DNA of 52,071 nt from Myxococcota bacterium (lineage in GTDB: Bacteria; Myxococcota; UBA727; JAHDBA01), in the NCBI GenBank assembly GCA_020630615.1, contig JAHDBA010000004.1:1-52071 (forward strand), in the 5' to 3' direction. The notes beneath the pieces are model-generated. The model ran no database searches, was not told the DNA's origin, and saw only the letters and a program-made list of their open reading frames with translations. Shown piece by piece: positions 19,501 to 27,438 of the stretch (positions are counted from its first letter, which is position 1; every line of letters begins with the position of its first letter). Both the position numbers and the translations under genes were made by a program.

Positions 19501-20317
19501 CGCCAGCCCTGACGCGATGGAACAAGAGATTTATGCAGATGCCCCGCCCTGGTCCGAGCGTGATCTTTTGGGTTTTGAGCGGGACATTCTGGGCTTTTAT
19601 CTCTCGGGGCATCCCTTGGATCGATATTCAGACGAGGTGAAGCGCTTGGGCGTCACGCGAACCCAGGCACTTGTCGAGCAGCGCCATAATGCTGAGGTCT
19701 CCGTTGCGGGCATGGTGGTTGGATTACGGGAGCGCATGCTGAAGTCAGGCAAGGGGCGATGGGCCGTTGTTACGCTTGAAGATACCTTTGGCCGTGCAGA
19801 GGTGTTGTGCTTTTCGAAATCGTATGAAGAAGGAGAAGAAGTTCTTCGCGCCGGTATCCCAGTTGTGATTCACGGAAACGCATTGATCGATGATATTAAC
19901 GAAGAGGGCCAGCAAGCAACTCCCAAAATGCGCGCACGCAGTGTTGAGTCCCTTGCCGAGGCCCAGATTCGTCGGACACGTATGGTGAGTCTCGACATCG
20001 TTGTGGAAGGGTCTCAAAGCAAAACCAAAACTTCGAATAGCAATCCTGCACAGGAAAATGTTGGAGCCACAGGGAAGCAGCCTCTTTGGATGCACGCGCA
20101 TGATGGTGTATCCAAAACCAACGCATTCACGATTGCCGAGCTCAAAAAGGTTGCGCTCGCACACACTGGAGACGTGCCCATGCGACTGACACTTCTGATG
20201 CCAGGTGGGTACCGAACACAATTGCGCCTGCCCAATGAACTTGCCGTCTATCCTTCGGATGAACTAATAATTGCTCTAGAGCGCATCAAAGGGGTGCAGA
20301 ATGTTTGCCGCATCTGA
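16514..20317 (+). CDS. dnaE: DNA polymerase III alpha subunit
   Basis: Main replicative polymerase. The PHP domain starts at once (FTHLHLHTQYSFLDGAIR, TDHGNMFGTVDFYKRAK). The palm with the catalytic aspartates is at GPGRGSGAGSLVAYAL and MPDFDVDFMQERRGEVI. Further family blocks are YRQAGMHAGGIVI, DTLGVFQVESQGFREMCQ, ALYRPGPMQAGMVDDFI and GYGFNKSHSAAYALI, followed by helix-hairpin-helix and OB-fold regions (NAEVSVAGMVVGLRERMLKS). At 1267 residues it is about 100 longer than usual. About 50 residues are inserted near 585-635, between LKTLDVISFAQKLV and DVDLLRPDHPKVYKL. The C-terminal tail holds a Ser/Asn/Lys-rich linker. The 3' end overlaps the next gene by 17 bases. Confidence 0.97.
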   Translation: MSNAEDFTHLHLHTQYSFLDGAIRMGDLVKRVDELGMKQVAVTDHGNMFGTVDFYKRAKSAGVKPIIGMEAYVTSVVGNVTHKDRIRENFHLVLLAENDTGYDNLRKLSSKAFIDGKYYYPRLDKDLLREHREGIIALTACLGGEVGKACAKDDLDRARDVASTYKDIFGPDNFFLEVQPNGVPIQDKVNSHLAQLAQDLGLRNIATNDCHYVTRKDHEAQNILMAIRQQKAWDDPTLHKHETDAFYIRSGDEMFDLLRGDYSEAFANACEVGARCNVNIELGTYHLPTFPFPKTYSDEPDYLRHLTTEGLKSRFKEIHARGERFDVDQYMARLNTELDTIISMGFAGYFLIVQDFINWAKEHTIRVGPGRGSGAGSLVAYALRITDLDPIPYNLLFERFLNPERVSMPDFDVDFMQERRGEVINYVAERYGRERVGQIATYAALNPKSAIKDVARTLGVGFSEINELTKPMPLLLDGKKPDLDTALTFAPKLKALSEENERYKRIINVARTLEGLYRQAGMHAGGIVIGEKPLVDYVPLFSGKEGELITQFDKDKVEDAGLVKFDFLGLKTLDVISFAQKLVNERVARENESYANGSLNENEFAKIQEKHPHHEVEDAINPERMDSTPRAPSLGATSLLDVDLLRPDHPKVYKLIASGDTLGVFQVESQGFREMCQKLKPDCFEDIIAAVALYRPGPMQAGMVDDFIDRKHGRQKVVYPHELLEEILAPTYGTFVYQEQIMQSAQILAGYTLGGADILRRAMGKKKFDVMQQQKKVFCDGAAAKGIAKEVASGIFDTIEKFAGYGFNKSHSAAYALITYQTAYLKCFYPVEFMAALLSTEAGSTDNVVKYIHEARTHGIEVLPPDVNISKRRFTVDYRVSPELQARRKFRDTRYGMVRFGLDAIKGLGDSVLESITSERDEAGDFSSLFDLAKRMASHRLNKKGFEALIKSGCLDGFGQTRSVLFMTMPKALELGQRAKKEAESGQTSLFGALAAASPDAMEQEIYADAPPWSERDLLGFERDILGFYLSGHPLDRYSDEVKRLGVTRTQALVEQRHNAEVSVAGMVVGLRERMLKSGKGRWAVVTLEDTFGRAEVLCFSKSYEEGEEVLRAGIPVVIHGNALIDDINEEGQQATPKMRARSVESLAEAQIRRTRMVSLDIVVEGSQSKTKTSNSNPAQENVGATGKQPLWMHAHDGVSKTNAFTIAELKKVALAHTGDVPMRLTLLMPGGYRTQLRLPNELAVYPSDELIIALERIKGVQNVCRI

Positions 20318-20903
20318 TTTGCCAAGCTTGAGTTCCTCAGTCTTCACAGAGGTTTTCCGTGTGGCTGCGAACTCCCTGGTTCTCATGTTAATAGTCGTGG
20401 GTGCGGCGCCTCCGATTTGTGCAGAGGTGCCGAATCCACCGTCAACACCCGACAACGCGAGACACGAAATCAAAGTCGACAAAGAGCCTCTCTTCAAACC
20501 CGATTTAAAGAAAACAGAAGACAATGTGTTGAGCGCAACACCCAAGCGCTTCGGCCCAGAGAACTGGGGGCGCGCACAAAGTGTTGGACTCACAATAGGC
20601 AGCCTTGGAGTTTTAATGTTGGGTTCCTCTTCTGTAGGTCTTTACAATGCGCGTGACGTGCTTGCGACCTCTGCATCTCCAGCCGATGCAAAAGAAAAGG
20701 CATTGGCAGAAGGTCCAATATGGCTTGGTGTGCTGGTGGGCGGTGTGGTTGCCACTGCGGTCGGCACATGGATCTTCTTTCAAGACAACACAAGCGAAAA
20801 CCAGAATACGCTACAAACAAACAATGGGAGCAGCACCATCAGCAGGAGCGCTTCGACCTCGACGGGTTTTCGGCCGGTGCACACATTAGGAGGCTTCGAA
20901 TGA
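20301..20903 (+). CDS. Exported membrane-hairpin protein, 200 aa (module copy 1)
   Basis: Unknown function. A hydrophobic signal-like segment (about residues 22-42, ending near PPICAEV) is followed by a polar linker rich in Pro, Asp and Lys. Two closely spaced membrane helices come next: about residues 95-113 (VGLTIGSLGVLMLGSSSVG) and 138-155 (WLGVLVGGVVATAVGTWIF). They are joined by a 25-residue Ala/Lys/Glu-rich loop, and a Ser/Thr-rich tail follows. This C-terminal two-helix hairpin is common in Myxococcota envelope proteins. The start overlaps dnaE by 17 bases with AGGGG before it, and the stop overlaps the next ATG (ATGA). The pair resembles the genes at 38088-39405. Confidence 0.75.
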   Translation: MFAASDLPSLSSSVFTEVFRVAANSLVLMLIVVGAAPPICAEVPNPPSTPDNARHEIKVDKEPLFKPDLKKTEDNVLSATPKRFGPENWGRAQSVGLTIGSLGVLMLGSSSVGLYNARDVLATSASPADAKEKALAEGPIWLGVLVGGVVATAVGTWIFFQDNTSENQNTLQTNNGSSTISRSASTSTGFRPVHTLGGFE

Positions 20904-21187
20904 GTCGGCCAAACCTTGTTCTGCAATTCAGTCGTGAATGCGCTATTAATGGTGCGCGCATTGGCGTGCCCTCTTGCTTTGCCCTCTTTTTTTTCATTGT
21001 TGTTGCGCCTGGGTGCGGCTTTGAGGGTGACGACATCGCATGTCGCTTCGATGTTGATTGCCCTGAAAGCTATCCCTATTGCAAAAGTGAAGATGGCAGT
21101 GAGTCAACCTGCTCCACCGATGAATCCTTCGAAGGTGATGTCGAAGTCTCGACAGCGCTGCCGCCTGGCTTGTTGGAAGTCCCATAA
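20900..21187 (+). CDS. Small Cys-rich lipoprotein, 95 aa (module copy 1)
   Basis: Start chosen at the ATG at 20900, which overlaps the upstream stop and has AGGAGG seven bases before it; a longer reading in this frame would run inside the upstream gene. After a basic N-terminus comes a hydrophobic stretch (SCFALFFFIVVAPGC) ending in a lipobox-like APGC. The mature part has the Myxococcota-type pattern ACRFDVDCPESYPYC, with a further Cys at the end of SEDGSESTC. The C-terminus has TALPPGLLEVP. Probably outer-membrane anchored and translationally coupled to the hairpin protein. Confidence 0.8.
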   Translation: MSRPNLVLQFSRECAINGARIGVPSCFALFFFIVVAPGCGFEGDDIACRFDVDCPESYPYCKSEDGSESTCSTDESFEGDVEVSTALPPGLLEVP

Positions 21188-21299
21188 CAATTGAGCTTCG
21201 TGCCGATAATTTGCGCTGCCGAGCCATGGCGAGCGCGCATACAGAAGTTTTGGGTCGAGACGACAAACCCTATCAAGAGTTGCAGACGAAGGATGAACG

Positions 21300-22778
21300 A
21301 TGACAGAAGATTTAATACTCGCGATTGACCAAGGCACGACTGGTACTACGGCGCTCATTATCGATAATGAACTTAAGGTTGTTGGCCATTCCAATGCGCC
21401 CTTCGAACAACATTTTCCAAAGGCAACATGGGTTGAACACCTTGGTCATCAAATATGGGAAAGTGTTCGTGTTGCGGTGAACGGTGTATTTGAGAAGACA
21501 GGCGTGACGCGCGAACGTATCAAAGCAATCGGGATTACGAACCAGCGTGAAACACTTTGCGCCTTTGACCACGACGGCGACGACAAGCATCCCTTTATTG
21601 TGTGGCAGTGCAAGCGTAGCATGAACGTATGCAGCGCTTTAAAAGAGGAGTACCCCGAGGACGTATTCCAAGACAAGACGGGGCTGGTCTTTGACCCCTA
21701 TTTTACGGGCACAAAGATGCGATGGCTCCTTGAGGAAAAGCCTGAACTAAAAGAATCTGCGAACCAAGGCTCTTTGCGTCTTTCAACAATCGACGCCTGG
21801 CTCGTCGCAAAGTTAAGTTCGGGCCAATCCTTCGCGACAGATGTCACCAATGCCTCTCGCACGGGACTGTCGACTTTGAAGAATCCCTTTGCGTGGGATG
21901 ACGAACTCTTGGTTCTTTTTGGGGTGCCGAAGATATCGTTGCCAACGGTTTTAAATTCGGCGGATAATTTTGGTGTTACGAAAGGCCTTGATTTTCTGCC
22001 GGACGGCATTCCGATTTCTGGGGTAGCAGGGGATCAACAAGCTGCACTCTTTGGGCAAGCCTGCTTTTTGCCTGGTGAGGCCAAATGCACATTCGGTACA
22101 GGATGTTTTCTCTTGATGAATACCGGCGTCAACCCTCTAGCCTCCCAGCATGGGCTGCTGACCACTGTTGCCTATAGCTTGGCGGGAACCGTGCATTACG
22201 CTTTAGAAGGCTCCGCCTTTATTGGCGGTGCAGCGGTGCAATGGTTGCGTGATGGTCTTGGTCTCATCAAAAGCGCTGAAGAAATTGAGGTTTTGGCTAA
22301 GGCGTCCAAGGGCACAGGGCCTTTATGTTTTGTGCCATCCCTCTCGGGCCTTGGTGCTCCACACTGGCGCCCTGAGGCGACAGGTGTTATTCACGGCATC
22401 ACGCGAGGGACGACAAAAGCAGATATATGCCTCGCAACGCTAGAAGGCATTGCAATGCAAAATGCAGACATTCTCAATGCGATGGAATCCGAAGGTATCA
22501 AGATTACCTCTATTCGTGTTGATGGAGGCGCTGCTACCAACAATCTCTTAATGCAACTACAGGCCGACGCGCTTCAAGTGGATGTCATCCGTCCAAAGGT
22601 GATCGAAACAACTGCGCTCGGGGCGGCCGCGCTTGCGGGTTTAGGGACTGGGATTTTTAAGGATCTCTCCGAAATACAATCGGTATGGGCGACGGATCAG
22701 ACCTTCAAACCCTCACTCGGCGATGTTCGCTTGAAGCAATGGCAAAACAAATGGGTGGACGCGACTCAAAAAGCCTAA
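21300..22778 (+). CDS. glpK: Glycerol kinase
   Basis: Phosphorylates glycerol to glycerol 3-phosphate with ATP. The FGGY kinase N-terminus is unmistakable (LILAIDQGTTGTTALIID, THVEH-type contact seen as ATWVEHLGHQIWESV). Substrate and nucleotide motifs include GITNQRETLCAFD, VWQCKRS, GVAGDQQAALFGQACF, GEAKCTFGTGCFLLMNTG and IRVDGGAATNNLLMQLQ. The length of 492 is standard. AAGGA lies seven bases before the ATG. It converges with gpsA, so glycerol 3-phosphate can be made from either glycerol or dihydroxyacetone phosphate; no glpF or glpD is beside it. Confidence 0.96.
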   Translation: MTEDLILAIDQGTTGTTALIIDNELKVVGHSNAPFEQHFPKATWVEHLGHQIWESVRVAVNGVFEKTGVTRERIKAIGITNQRETLCAFDHDGDDKHPFIVWQCKRSMNVCSALKEEYPEDVFQDKTGLVFDPYFTGTKMRWLLEEKPELKESANQGSLRLSTIDAWLVAKLSSGQSFATDVTNASRTGLSTLKNPFAWDDELLVLFGVPKISLPTVLNSADNFGVTKGLDFLPDGIPISGVAGDQQAALFGQACFLPGEAKCTFGTGCFLLMNTGVNPLASQHGLLTTVAYSLAGTVHYALEGSAFIGGAAVQWLRDGLGLIKSAEEIEVLAKASKGTGPLCFVPSLSGLGAPHWRPEATGVIHGITRGTTKADICLATLEGIAMQNADILNAMESEGIKITSIRVDGGAATNNLLMQLQADALQVDVIRPKVIETTALGAAALAGLGTGIFKDLSEIQSVWATDQTFKPSLGDVRLKQWQNKWVDATQKA

Positions 22779-22852
22779 AGCGATGCATTCTGTTTTTCGT
22801 CGTGTTGTACTTCGGGTGGTCTAGTGCTTTCTATTGAGCCGGCGAAGGGATT

Positions 22853-23851
22853 TTATTCGGGTTTCAACTCTCGGGTCATTAACGACGCAACTCCATCACG
22901 AGGGGCTAAGCCCTCGTAGAGAACCTGATAGACGGTCTCGGTGATGGGCATTTCGATTCCAGCCTTCGCCGCGTAGCCGCGAGCTGATTTCGCAGTTAAT
23001 ACGCCTTCTGCCACCTCGAGCATGTCGCCTTGGATCTCTTTAAGGGTTTCTCCTCTCCCCAGACGTACACCCACGCGTCGATTGCGAGACAAATTGCCTG
23101 TACATGTGAGCACTAAGTCACCCAGCCCCGACAAGCCCGATAAGGTTTGCGGTTTTGCCCCGCGGGCAACAGCCAGACGCGAAATCTCAACCAGCCCCCG
23201 TGTGATAATTGCAGCCTGAGTATTAAGTCCCATGCCGAGGCCCTCCGCCATGCCTGCGGCAATTGCCATTACATTTTTAAGCGCACCACCAATCTCAACA
23301 CCGACAACGTCAAGCGATGTGTAGACTCTAAAATAGTCGGTCGACAACACGCTCTGCGCAGCCCTGAGTGTTTCCATATCGTTGCCGGCAAGCGTCACCA
23401 AAGTTGGCATGCGTTGTACGAGTTCTGTCGCAAAGGAAGGGCCTGACAAGTAGGTCAGTTGCTCGCGGTGTTTTTGCCCCAAGACTTCACTCATCACTTC
23501 ACTCACAAGCAGCATTGTACCTTGCTCGATCCCTTTCGCTGCACACACCCAAATAACGCCATCGGACACAAGTTCACGATGCGCCGTCCAGAAGCCTCGT
23601 ATTGCAGAGGTTGGCAACGCTGAGATGACCATGTCCGCATCGTTGAGTACACTCGCATCCGCAGTCGCCTGAATGCCTGCAGGAAGCATGCAACCCTGTA
23701 GACGTGTCGGGTGACGGTGACAGGTGTTGATTGCTTCAACAACCTCAAGGCTGCGAGCGACCAAATGTGTTCGATGACCACTTTCTGCAACCACCTTCGC
23801 GAGAGCTGTTCCAAATGCTCCGGCCCCAACAACAACAATTTCCTTACTCAT
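22853..23851 (-). CDS. gpsA: NAD(P)-dependent glycerol-3-phosphate dehydrogenase
   Basis: Reduces dihydroxyacetone phosphate to sn-glycerol 3-phosphate for phospholipid synthesis. The Rossmann motif is at the N-terminus (VVVGAGAFGTALAKVV). Family blocks follow: VISALPTSAIR, WVCAAKGIEQGT, YLSGPSFATELV, the catalytic-lysine region EIGGALKNVMAIAAGMAEGL, and LSGLGDLVLTCTGNLSRNRR. The length of 332 is normal. It faces glpK tail to tail with 74 bases between; no terminator stands out there. Confidence 0.96.
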   Translation of the reverse strand: MSKEIVVVGAGAFGTALAKVVAESGHRTHLVARSLEVVEAINTCHRHPTRLQGCMLPAGIQATADASVLNDADMVISALPTSAIRGFWTAHRELVSDGVIWVCAAKGIEQGTMLLVSEVMSEVLGQKHREQLTYLSGPSFATELVQRMPTLVTLAGNDMETLRAAQSVLSTDYFRVYTSLDVVGVEIGGALKNVMAIAAGMAEGLGMGLNTQAAIITRGLVEISRLAVARGAKPQTLSGLSGLGDLVLTCTGNLSRNRRVGVRLGRGETLKEIQGDMLEVAEGVLTAKSARGYAAKAGIEMPITETVYQVLYEGLAPRDGVASLMTRELKPE

Positions 23852-23934
23852 GTTGGAGCACTATCAAAAAAGAGCTAAACTCTCTAGAGCACTCCAAATC
23901 ATTTATGACGCGCAACGTCGAGGAAGGTTTAACC

Positions 23935-25188
23935 ATGACGTCACTGGAATTCGCTCCCGACGCCACAGAGGCACGCGCAGCACGAAGCATGATCAAAGGC
24001 TGTCGACGTCTTCGACGTGTTTTAAATATGCTCGAAAGTGACAGTGCTGATGAATGGAGGGACTCCGTAAAGCAACCCTTCGATCCTTCCCCGACGCTAA
24101 GTGTCCTCGAAAGTGCTTCGCTTCGGATTCGCCCTTGGCACCATCGTATCTACCGTGAGGCATGTCAGATACTTCGAGGCGCACCTCAAAATGGATCAAA
24201 CCATAATAGAGTTCTGGAAACGTTTAGCAGCGCAGAAAAACTCGAAGCAATTGTTCTTCTCGACGCCTCCCCAAGCGAAAGTGTGAGGGCGCTTCACACC
24301 AAGGGCTTCTTTCGAAAAAGACGATTGGATTTTCGGCTGGAGTTAAGGGAGTTAACGCATCCATGGGTTGCACTATCCCGCCAAAGCAGTTGGCTTCTAC
24401 GCGCCTTGATGCCTTCGTACCAACTTGCACGCGAAAGCATAGCGTACTGTACACCCGGTGCCTTCGGAGAGTTTGCATCCGAGCGTATTGATGACGCCTA
24501 CTGCCAGTATATGAGCGAAGGACCTAAGCTTCAAAGCGAGCTCGAGTCATGGTTGGACGCGCATCAAATTCGAAAAGCTCTGGGTGATTATTTAACGCTT
24601 TATTGGCCGCAGCGTATACCAAAGTCACAGAGGCACCATCCCGCTGCGCGCGCCTTCTTAAACGCTTGGCCGTCTGAATGCGCTCTGATCGCGTTCAACA
24701 GTAGCCATCTGCCTCGCTGGCCGATCCCTTCGCAGGTGATGCAACAATGTCTTGGAAGTATCCACACCTTTCCGATGCGAATTGGGTCAGGTGCGGCAGC
24801 TCTAAAAGAGGCCTCTCTTTCATATCGTCTTTATGATCCGCTACGACCCGAGCCTGTTGTTATGGATGCCTCGAACACCCACTACATTGACGGTGCGAGC
24901 TCGGCGAAGACGTCCCCATCCACTTTGCGAGTCTATGCGTCAGACTCCCTTGGAGTAGCAACGCCCGCCATTGCAGCGAACACCGAAACAGACACTGCGC
25001 ACCAACCTCAGGAAGCGAGTTTCTTCAAGCGCGAAGACTTGGACTGGCTTCGCTACTTTCAGGAGTCTGAATTCTTTTGTACTCGGACAAAAGACCACCA
25101 AAGATTTTGTGCGATGCTCCAACCACGATCCAACTACGACGTGGTTCTCCGTGGACTCGCAAAAACGATTCACTTAACTCTATCCTAA
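23935..25188 (+). CDS. Hypothetical protein, 417 aa
   Basis: Unknown function. The ATG at 23935 (MTSLEFAPDATEARAARSM) is preferred because GAGGAAGG lies just upstream; longer starts would run into the divergent gpsA. No signal peptide or membrane helix is seen. The first 260 residues are Arg/Leu/Ala-rich and look helical (RSMIKGCRRLRRVLNMLE, RIRPWHHRIYREACQILRG). The C-terminal part is polar with many Ser/Thr. It has few neighbours to guide inference, converging with the Omp85 gene 14 bases later. Base and codon use look like the surroundings. Confidence 0.72.
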   Translation: MTSLEFAPDATEARAARSMIKGCRRLRRVLNMLESDSADEWRDSVKQPFDPSPTLSVLESASLRIRPWHHRIYREACQILRGAPQNGSNHNRVLETFSSAEKLEAIVLLDASPSESVRALHTKGFFRKRRLDFRLELRELTHPWVALSRQSSWLLRALMPSYQLARESIAYCTPGAFGEFASERIDDAYCQYMSEGPKLQSELESWLDAHQIRKALGDYLTLYWPQRIPKSQRHHPAARAFLNAWPSECALIAFNSSHLPRWPIPSQVMQQCLGSIHTFPMRIGSGAAALKEASLSYRLYDPLRPEPVVMDASNTHYIDGASSAKTSPSTLRVYASDSLGVATPAIAANTETDTAHQPQEASFFKREDLDWLRYFQESEFFCTRTKDHQRFCAMLQPRSNYDVVLRGLAKTIHLTLS

Positions 25189-25202
25189 GACTTCTGCTTC
25201 AA

Positions 25203-27431
25203 TCAAAAAGCCGAGCCGAGGCCAATGAAAAAATCTACGTTTCTATCGTAGGGCCTTTTGGTCATCGGGAAAGCCAACTGCAGTCGCAAGGGTGCAGCTG
25301 CTACATTTAAGAGGACCCCAACACCGGTTGACCAGAACATCCCAAGCGGGAGCAGGGAGACGTCTCTCGACAGGGAGCCACCATCAAGTGTGAAAAGGTC
25401 ATCGTGTGCCGCCCACGTATTGCCAAAATCCACGAAGACGTATCCTCGCAAGATGCCCGACGGGACGATTGGGACCTCGGCTTCTAAATTCTGCAGAAAT
25501 TCCCGCTCTCCTCCGCTCCTCAACGAATAGCCTCCACGGGTTCGTGTTCTCCCGCTGATACTTCGAGGCCCATAGCCGCGGAGATTCCCGAAGCCTCCAA
25601 GAAAAAAACGTTCCGTGATGCTAATGTCTTTTCCAAGCCCAAAGACCCATCCGATCCGGGTTGAGGATTTCAGGGTTAGCCATGTGAGCGGCGAAAAATA
25701 GAAGCGTGCATTGCTCTCAACCTGAAGCCCGTTGGTTTGTGACCCCACGCCGACTCCGGCGTATTTAAGATGCCCCGCAAGCAAATAACCCTTGCGTGGA
25801 AGAAGTACCGAGTCTCTTTTGTCGTACTGGACCGAAGTGCGGACCTGGCTTCGAAAGACACCCTGGGGCCGTATCGTGTCTGGAAGCTCATCGATTGCAT
25901 CGAAATCCGGGTGCACCGCGGAATCATAATTACGTATCGACACCGATTCGCCAGTCCAGGCCCCTGAGATGAACGTGGTGTTGCCAAGGCGATAACTGAA
26001 ACCCAGGCCACCGCCAAAAGGTACAAAGGTTCGAAAATCTGGAAAAGCCCAGTCACGTCTGTGCAACTCAAAACTGGCGCTGAAGGCTGAACCCATGATG
26101 TCCGGAAATTGCAAACCGAAATCAACGAGCTGACGCTTTGAAGAGAGTTGGCCGCTCAACGACACGCCAAAGCCGTGCCCCAGTAGATTCCGATCGGCGA
26201 GCAATCCGACACCAATAAGCCCCTCACTTTGCAGGTATGCAGGCGCCAGACTGATCGCCCATGTCGGACGCTCAATCAGCGTCAGGACCATGTCCGCAAT
26301 TGAAGGGTCCCCGTCTCGAGGGATTGCCTGGAACTCAGCCTGCGCAAAAAAACCTGTGCGCAAGAGACGTCTTTTGCAATCTTTGAGCACTTCGTAAGAA
26401 TACGGGTCGCCTTCTTTAAAGCGGATGTATTTATCCAAAACCTTAGGCTTGGTTTCAAACATTAACGCCCCTTCCTGATGGATTCGAAGGGAGCCGAAGC
26501 TGGCTTTCGGTCCAGAACGAACCAGCACCGAAAAATGTGCTTTCGGGAGCATTTTGCTATGAGAGAGTGCGCCTTGTACGAAGATCCCACTGGGGACAGG
26601 CTCCACTGAGATTTCTTGCCCCATCTGCGCAAAAGGGTGACCGGAAACCTTCCACTGCTCAACGACGCGCTCGATTTCCAGACGAAGCGGCGTCAATGCA
26701 ACAGGCGAGTTTTTCAAGGGTGCCAAGCGCAACTCTACGTTTTCATCGTCAAAGCCTGGGGGCAAATCACCCTTAAAGGTTAAAGAGCCGAGAGCGTATT
26801 GTTGCCCGGGCTGAAGTCGAATCCTTAGATTGACGGCTTTTGACATGGGCTCTGCTTCAACTTCGATCGAAGTCACCCGTCCTTCAAGGAACCCTTGCTC
26901 TGCCATCGCCATCGCCAATCGCTGCCCATCGTCGCTTAAAAAGGGACGATGGTAGGTCCCTTGGCCAAGAAGGTTTTTAAATGTTGAACTCTCTTTTGAA
27001 AGCATTGCTGCTTTCAATTTCGAGACGTCCAAGTGCTCTGCACCCAAAAACTGGATCCCTGCAAGCTTTGAACGAGCCCCAGCATCGATCACAAAGATTA
27101 AAGTTGCGCCTTTTTTTGTTTCACGAATATGGATGTTGACCGATGCACTCAGAAAGCCTCTGTCTCGGTAGCGGTCTTCAATGCGGGCTCGATCCGACTC
27201 TACCTGTTGTGGATTCAGGCGGGCCTCAAGTTGTGACTCCACGAAAGATGAAAGTGTCGAAAGCTTAAAGTATGTTCGCCCGGCGAATTGAATCTTCTGA
27301 ATTGTACACGAGTCACATGTTGCCTGATGCCCGCGCCGCCAAGTATTCTCACCGTCTGCTGGCTTCGCCACCTCTGCGAGGGCCGGTGTGGAAATAAGTA
27401 TACATACAAGAAGGTAAAACAGTTTACTCAT
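25203..27431 (-). CDS. TamA-like Omp85 outer-membrane protein
   Basis: Second Omp85-family protein of the window, 742 residues from the chosen ATG. That start gives a clean signal peptide (MSKLFYLLVCILISTPALAE) and lies seven bases after the upstream stop; longer starts would overlap the sensor gene. Several POTRA domains follow (IQKIQFAGRTYFKLSTLSS, LGSLTFKGDLPPGFDDENV, FGSLRIHQEGALMF). The barrel contains the Omp85 motif region (FFLGGFGNLRGYGPRSISG) and ends with terminal Phe (DFFIGLGSAF). BamA is already encoded at 4344, so TamA-like export or lipid-transport function is more likely. It is the last gene of an operon with the PAS sensor and the RCK protein. Confidence 0.87.
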   Translation of the reverse strand: MSKLFYLLVCILISTPALAEVAKPADGENTWRRGHQATCDSCTIQKIQFAGRTYFKLSTLSSFVESQLEARLNPQQVESDRARIEDRYRDRGFLSASVNIHIRETKKGATLIFVIDAGARSKLAGIQFLGAEHLDVSKLKAAMLSKESSTFKNLLGQGTYHRPFLSDDGQRLAMAMAEQGFLEGRVTSIEVEAEPMSKAVNLRIRLQPGQQYALGSLTFKGDLPPGFDDENVELRLAPLKNSPVALTPLRLEIERVVEQWKVSGHPFAQMGQEISVEPVPSGIFVQGALSHSKMLPKAHFSVLVRSGPKASFGSLRIHQEGALMFETKPKVLDKYIRFKEGDPYSYEVLKDCKRRLLRTGFFAQAEFQAIPRDGDPSIADMVLTLIERPTWAISLAPAYLQSEGLIGVGLLADRNLLGHGFGVSLSGQLSSKRQLVDFGLQFPDIMGSAFSASFELHRRDWAFPDFRTFVPFGGGLGFSYRLGNTTFISGAWTGESVSIRNYDSAVHPDFDAIDELPDTIRPQGVFRSQVRTSVQYDKRDSVLLPRKGYLLAGHLKYAGVGVGSQTNGLQVESNARFYFSPLTWLTLKSSTRIGWVFGLGKDISITERFFLGGFGNLRGYGPRSISGRTRTRGGYSLRSGGEREFLQNLEAEVPIVPSGILRGYVFVDFGNTWAAHDDLFTLDGGSLSRDVSLLPLGMFWSTGVGVLLNVAAAPLRLQLAFPMTKRPYDRNVDFFIGLGSAF

Positions 27432-27438
27432 CAAGAGG

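Noticed and set aside
20720..20899. An upstream extension of the small lipoprotein at 20900 inside the preceding gene
   Set aside because: It would overlap the hairpin-protein gene in another frame. The ATG at 20900 has AGGAGG at ideal spacing and gives a proper lipoprotein signal.
25203..27431. The second Omp85 gene as a duplicate BamA
   Set aside because: Shorter, different POTRA layout, and a genuine BamA is encoded at 4344; TamA-like is more consistent, though the exact role is open.
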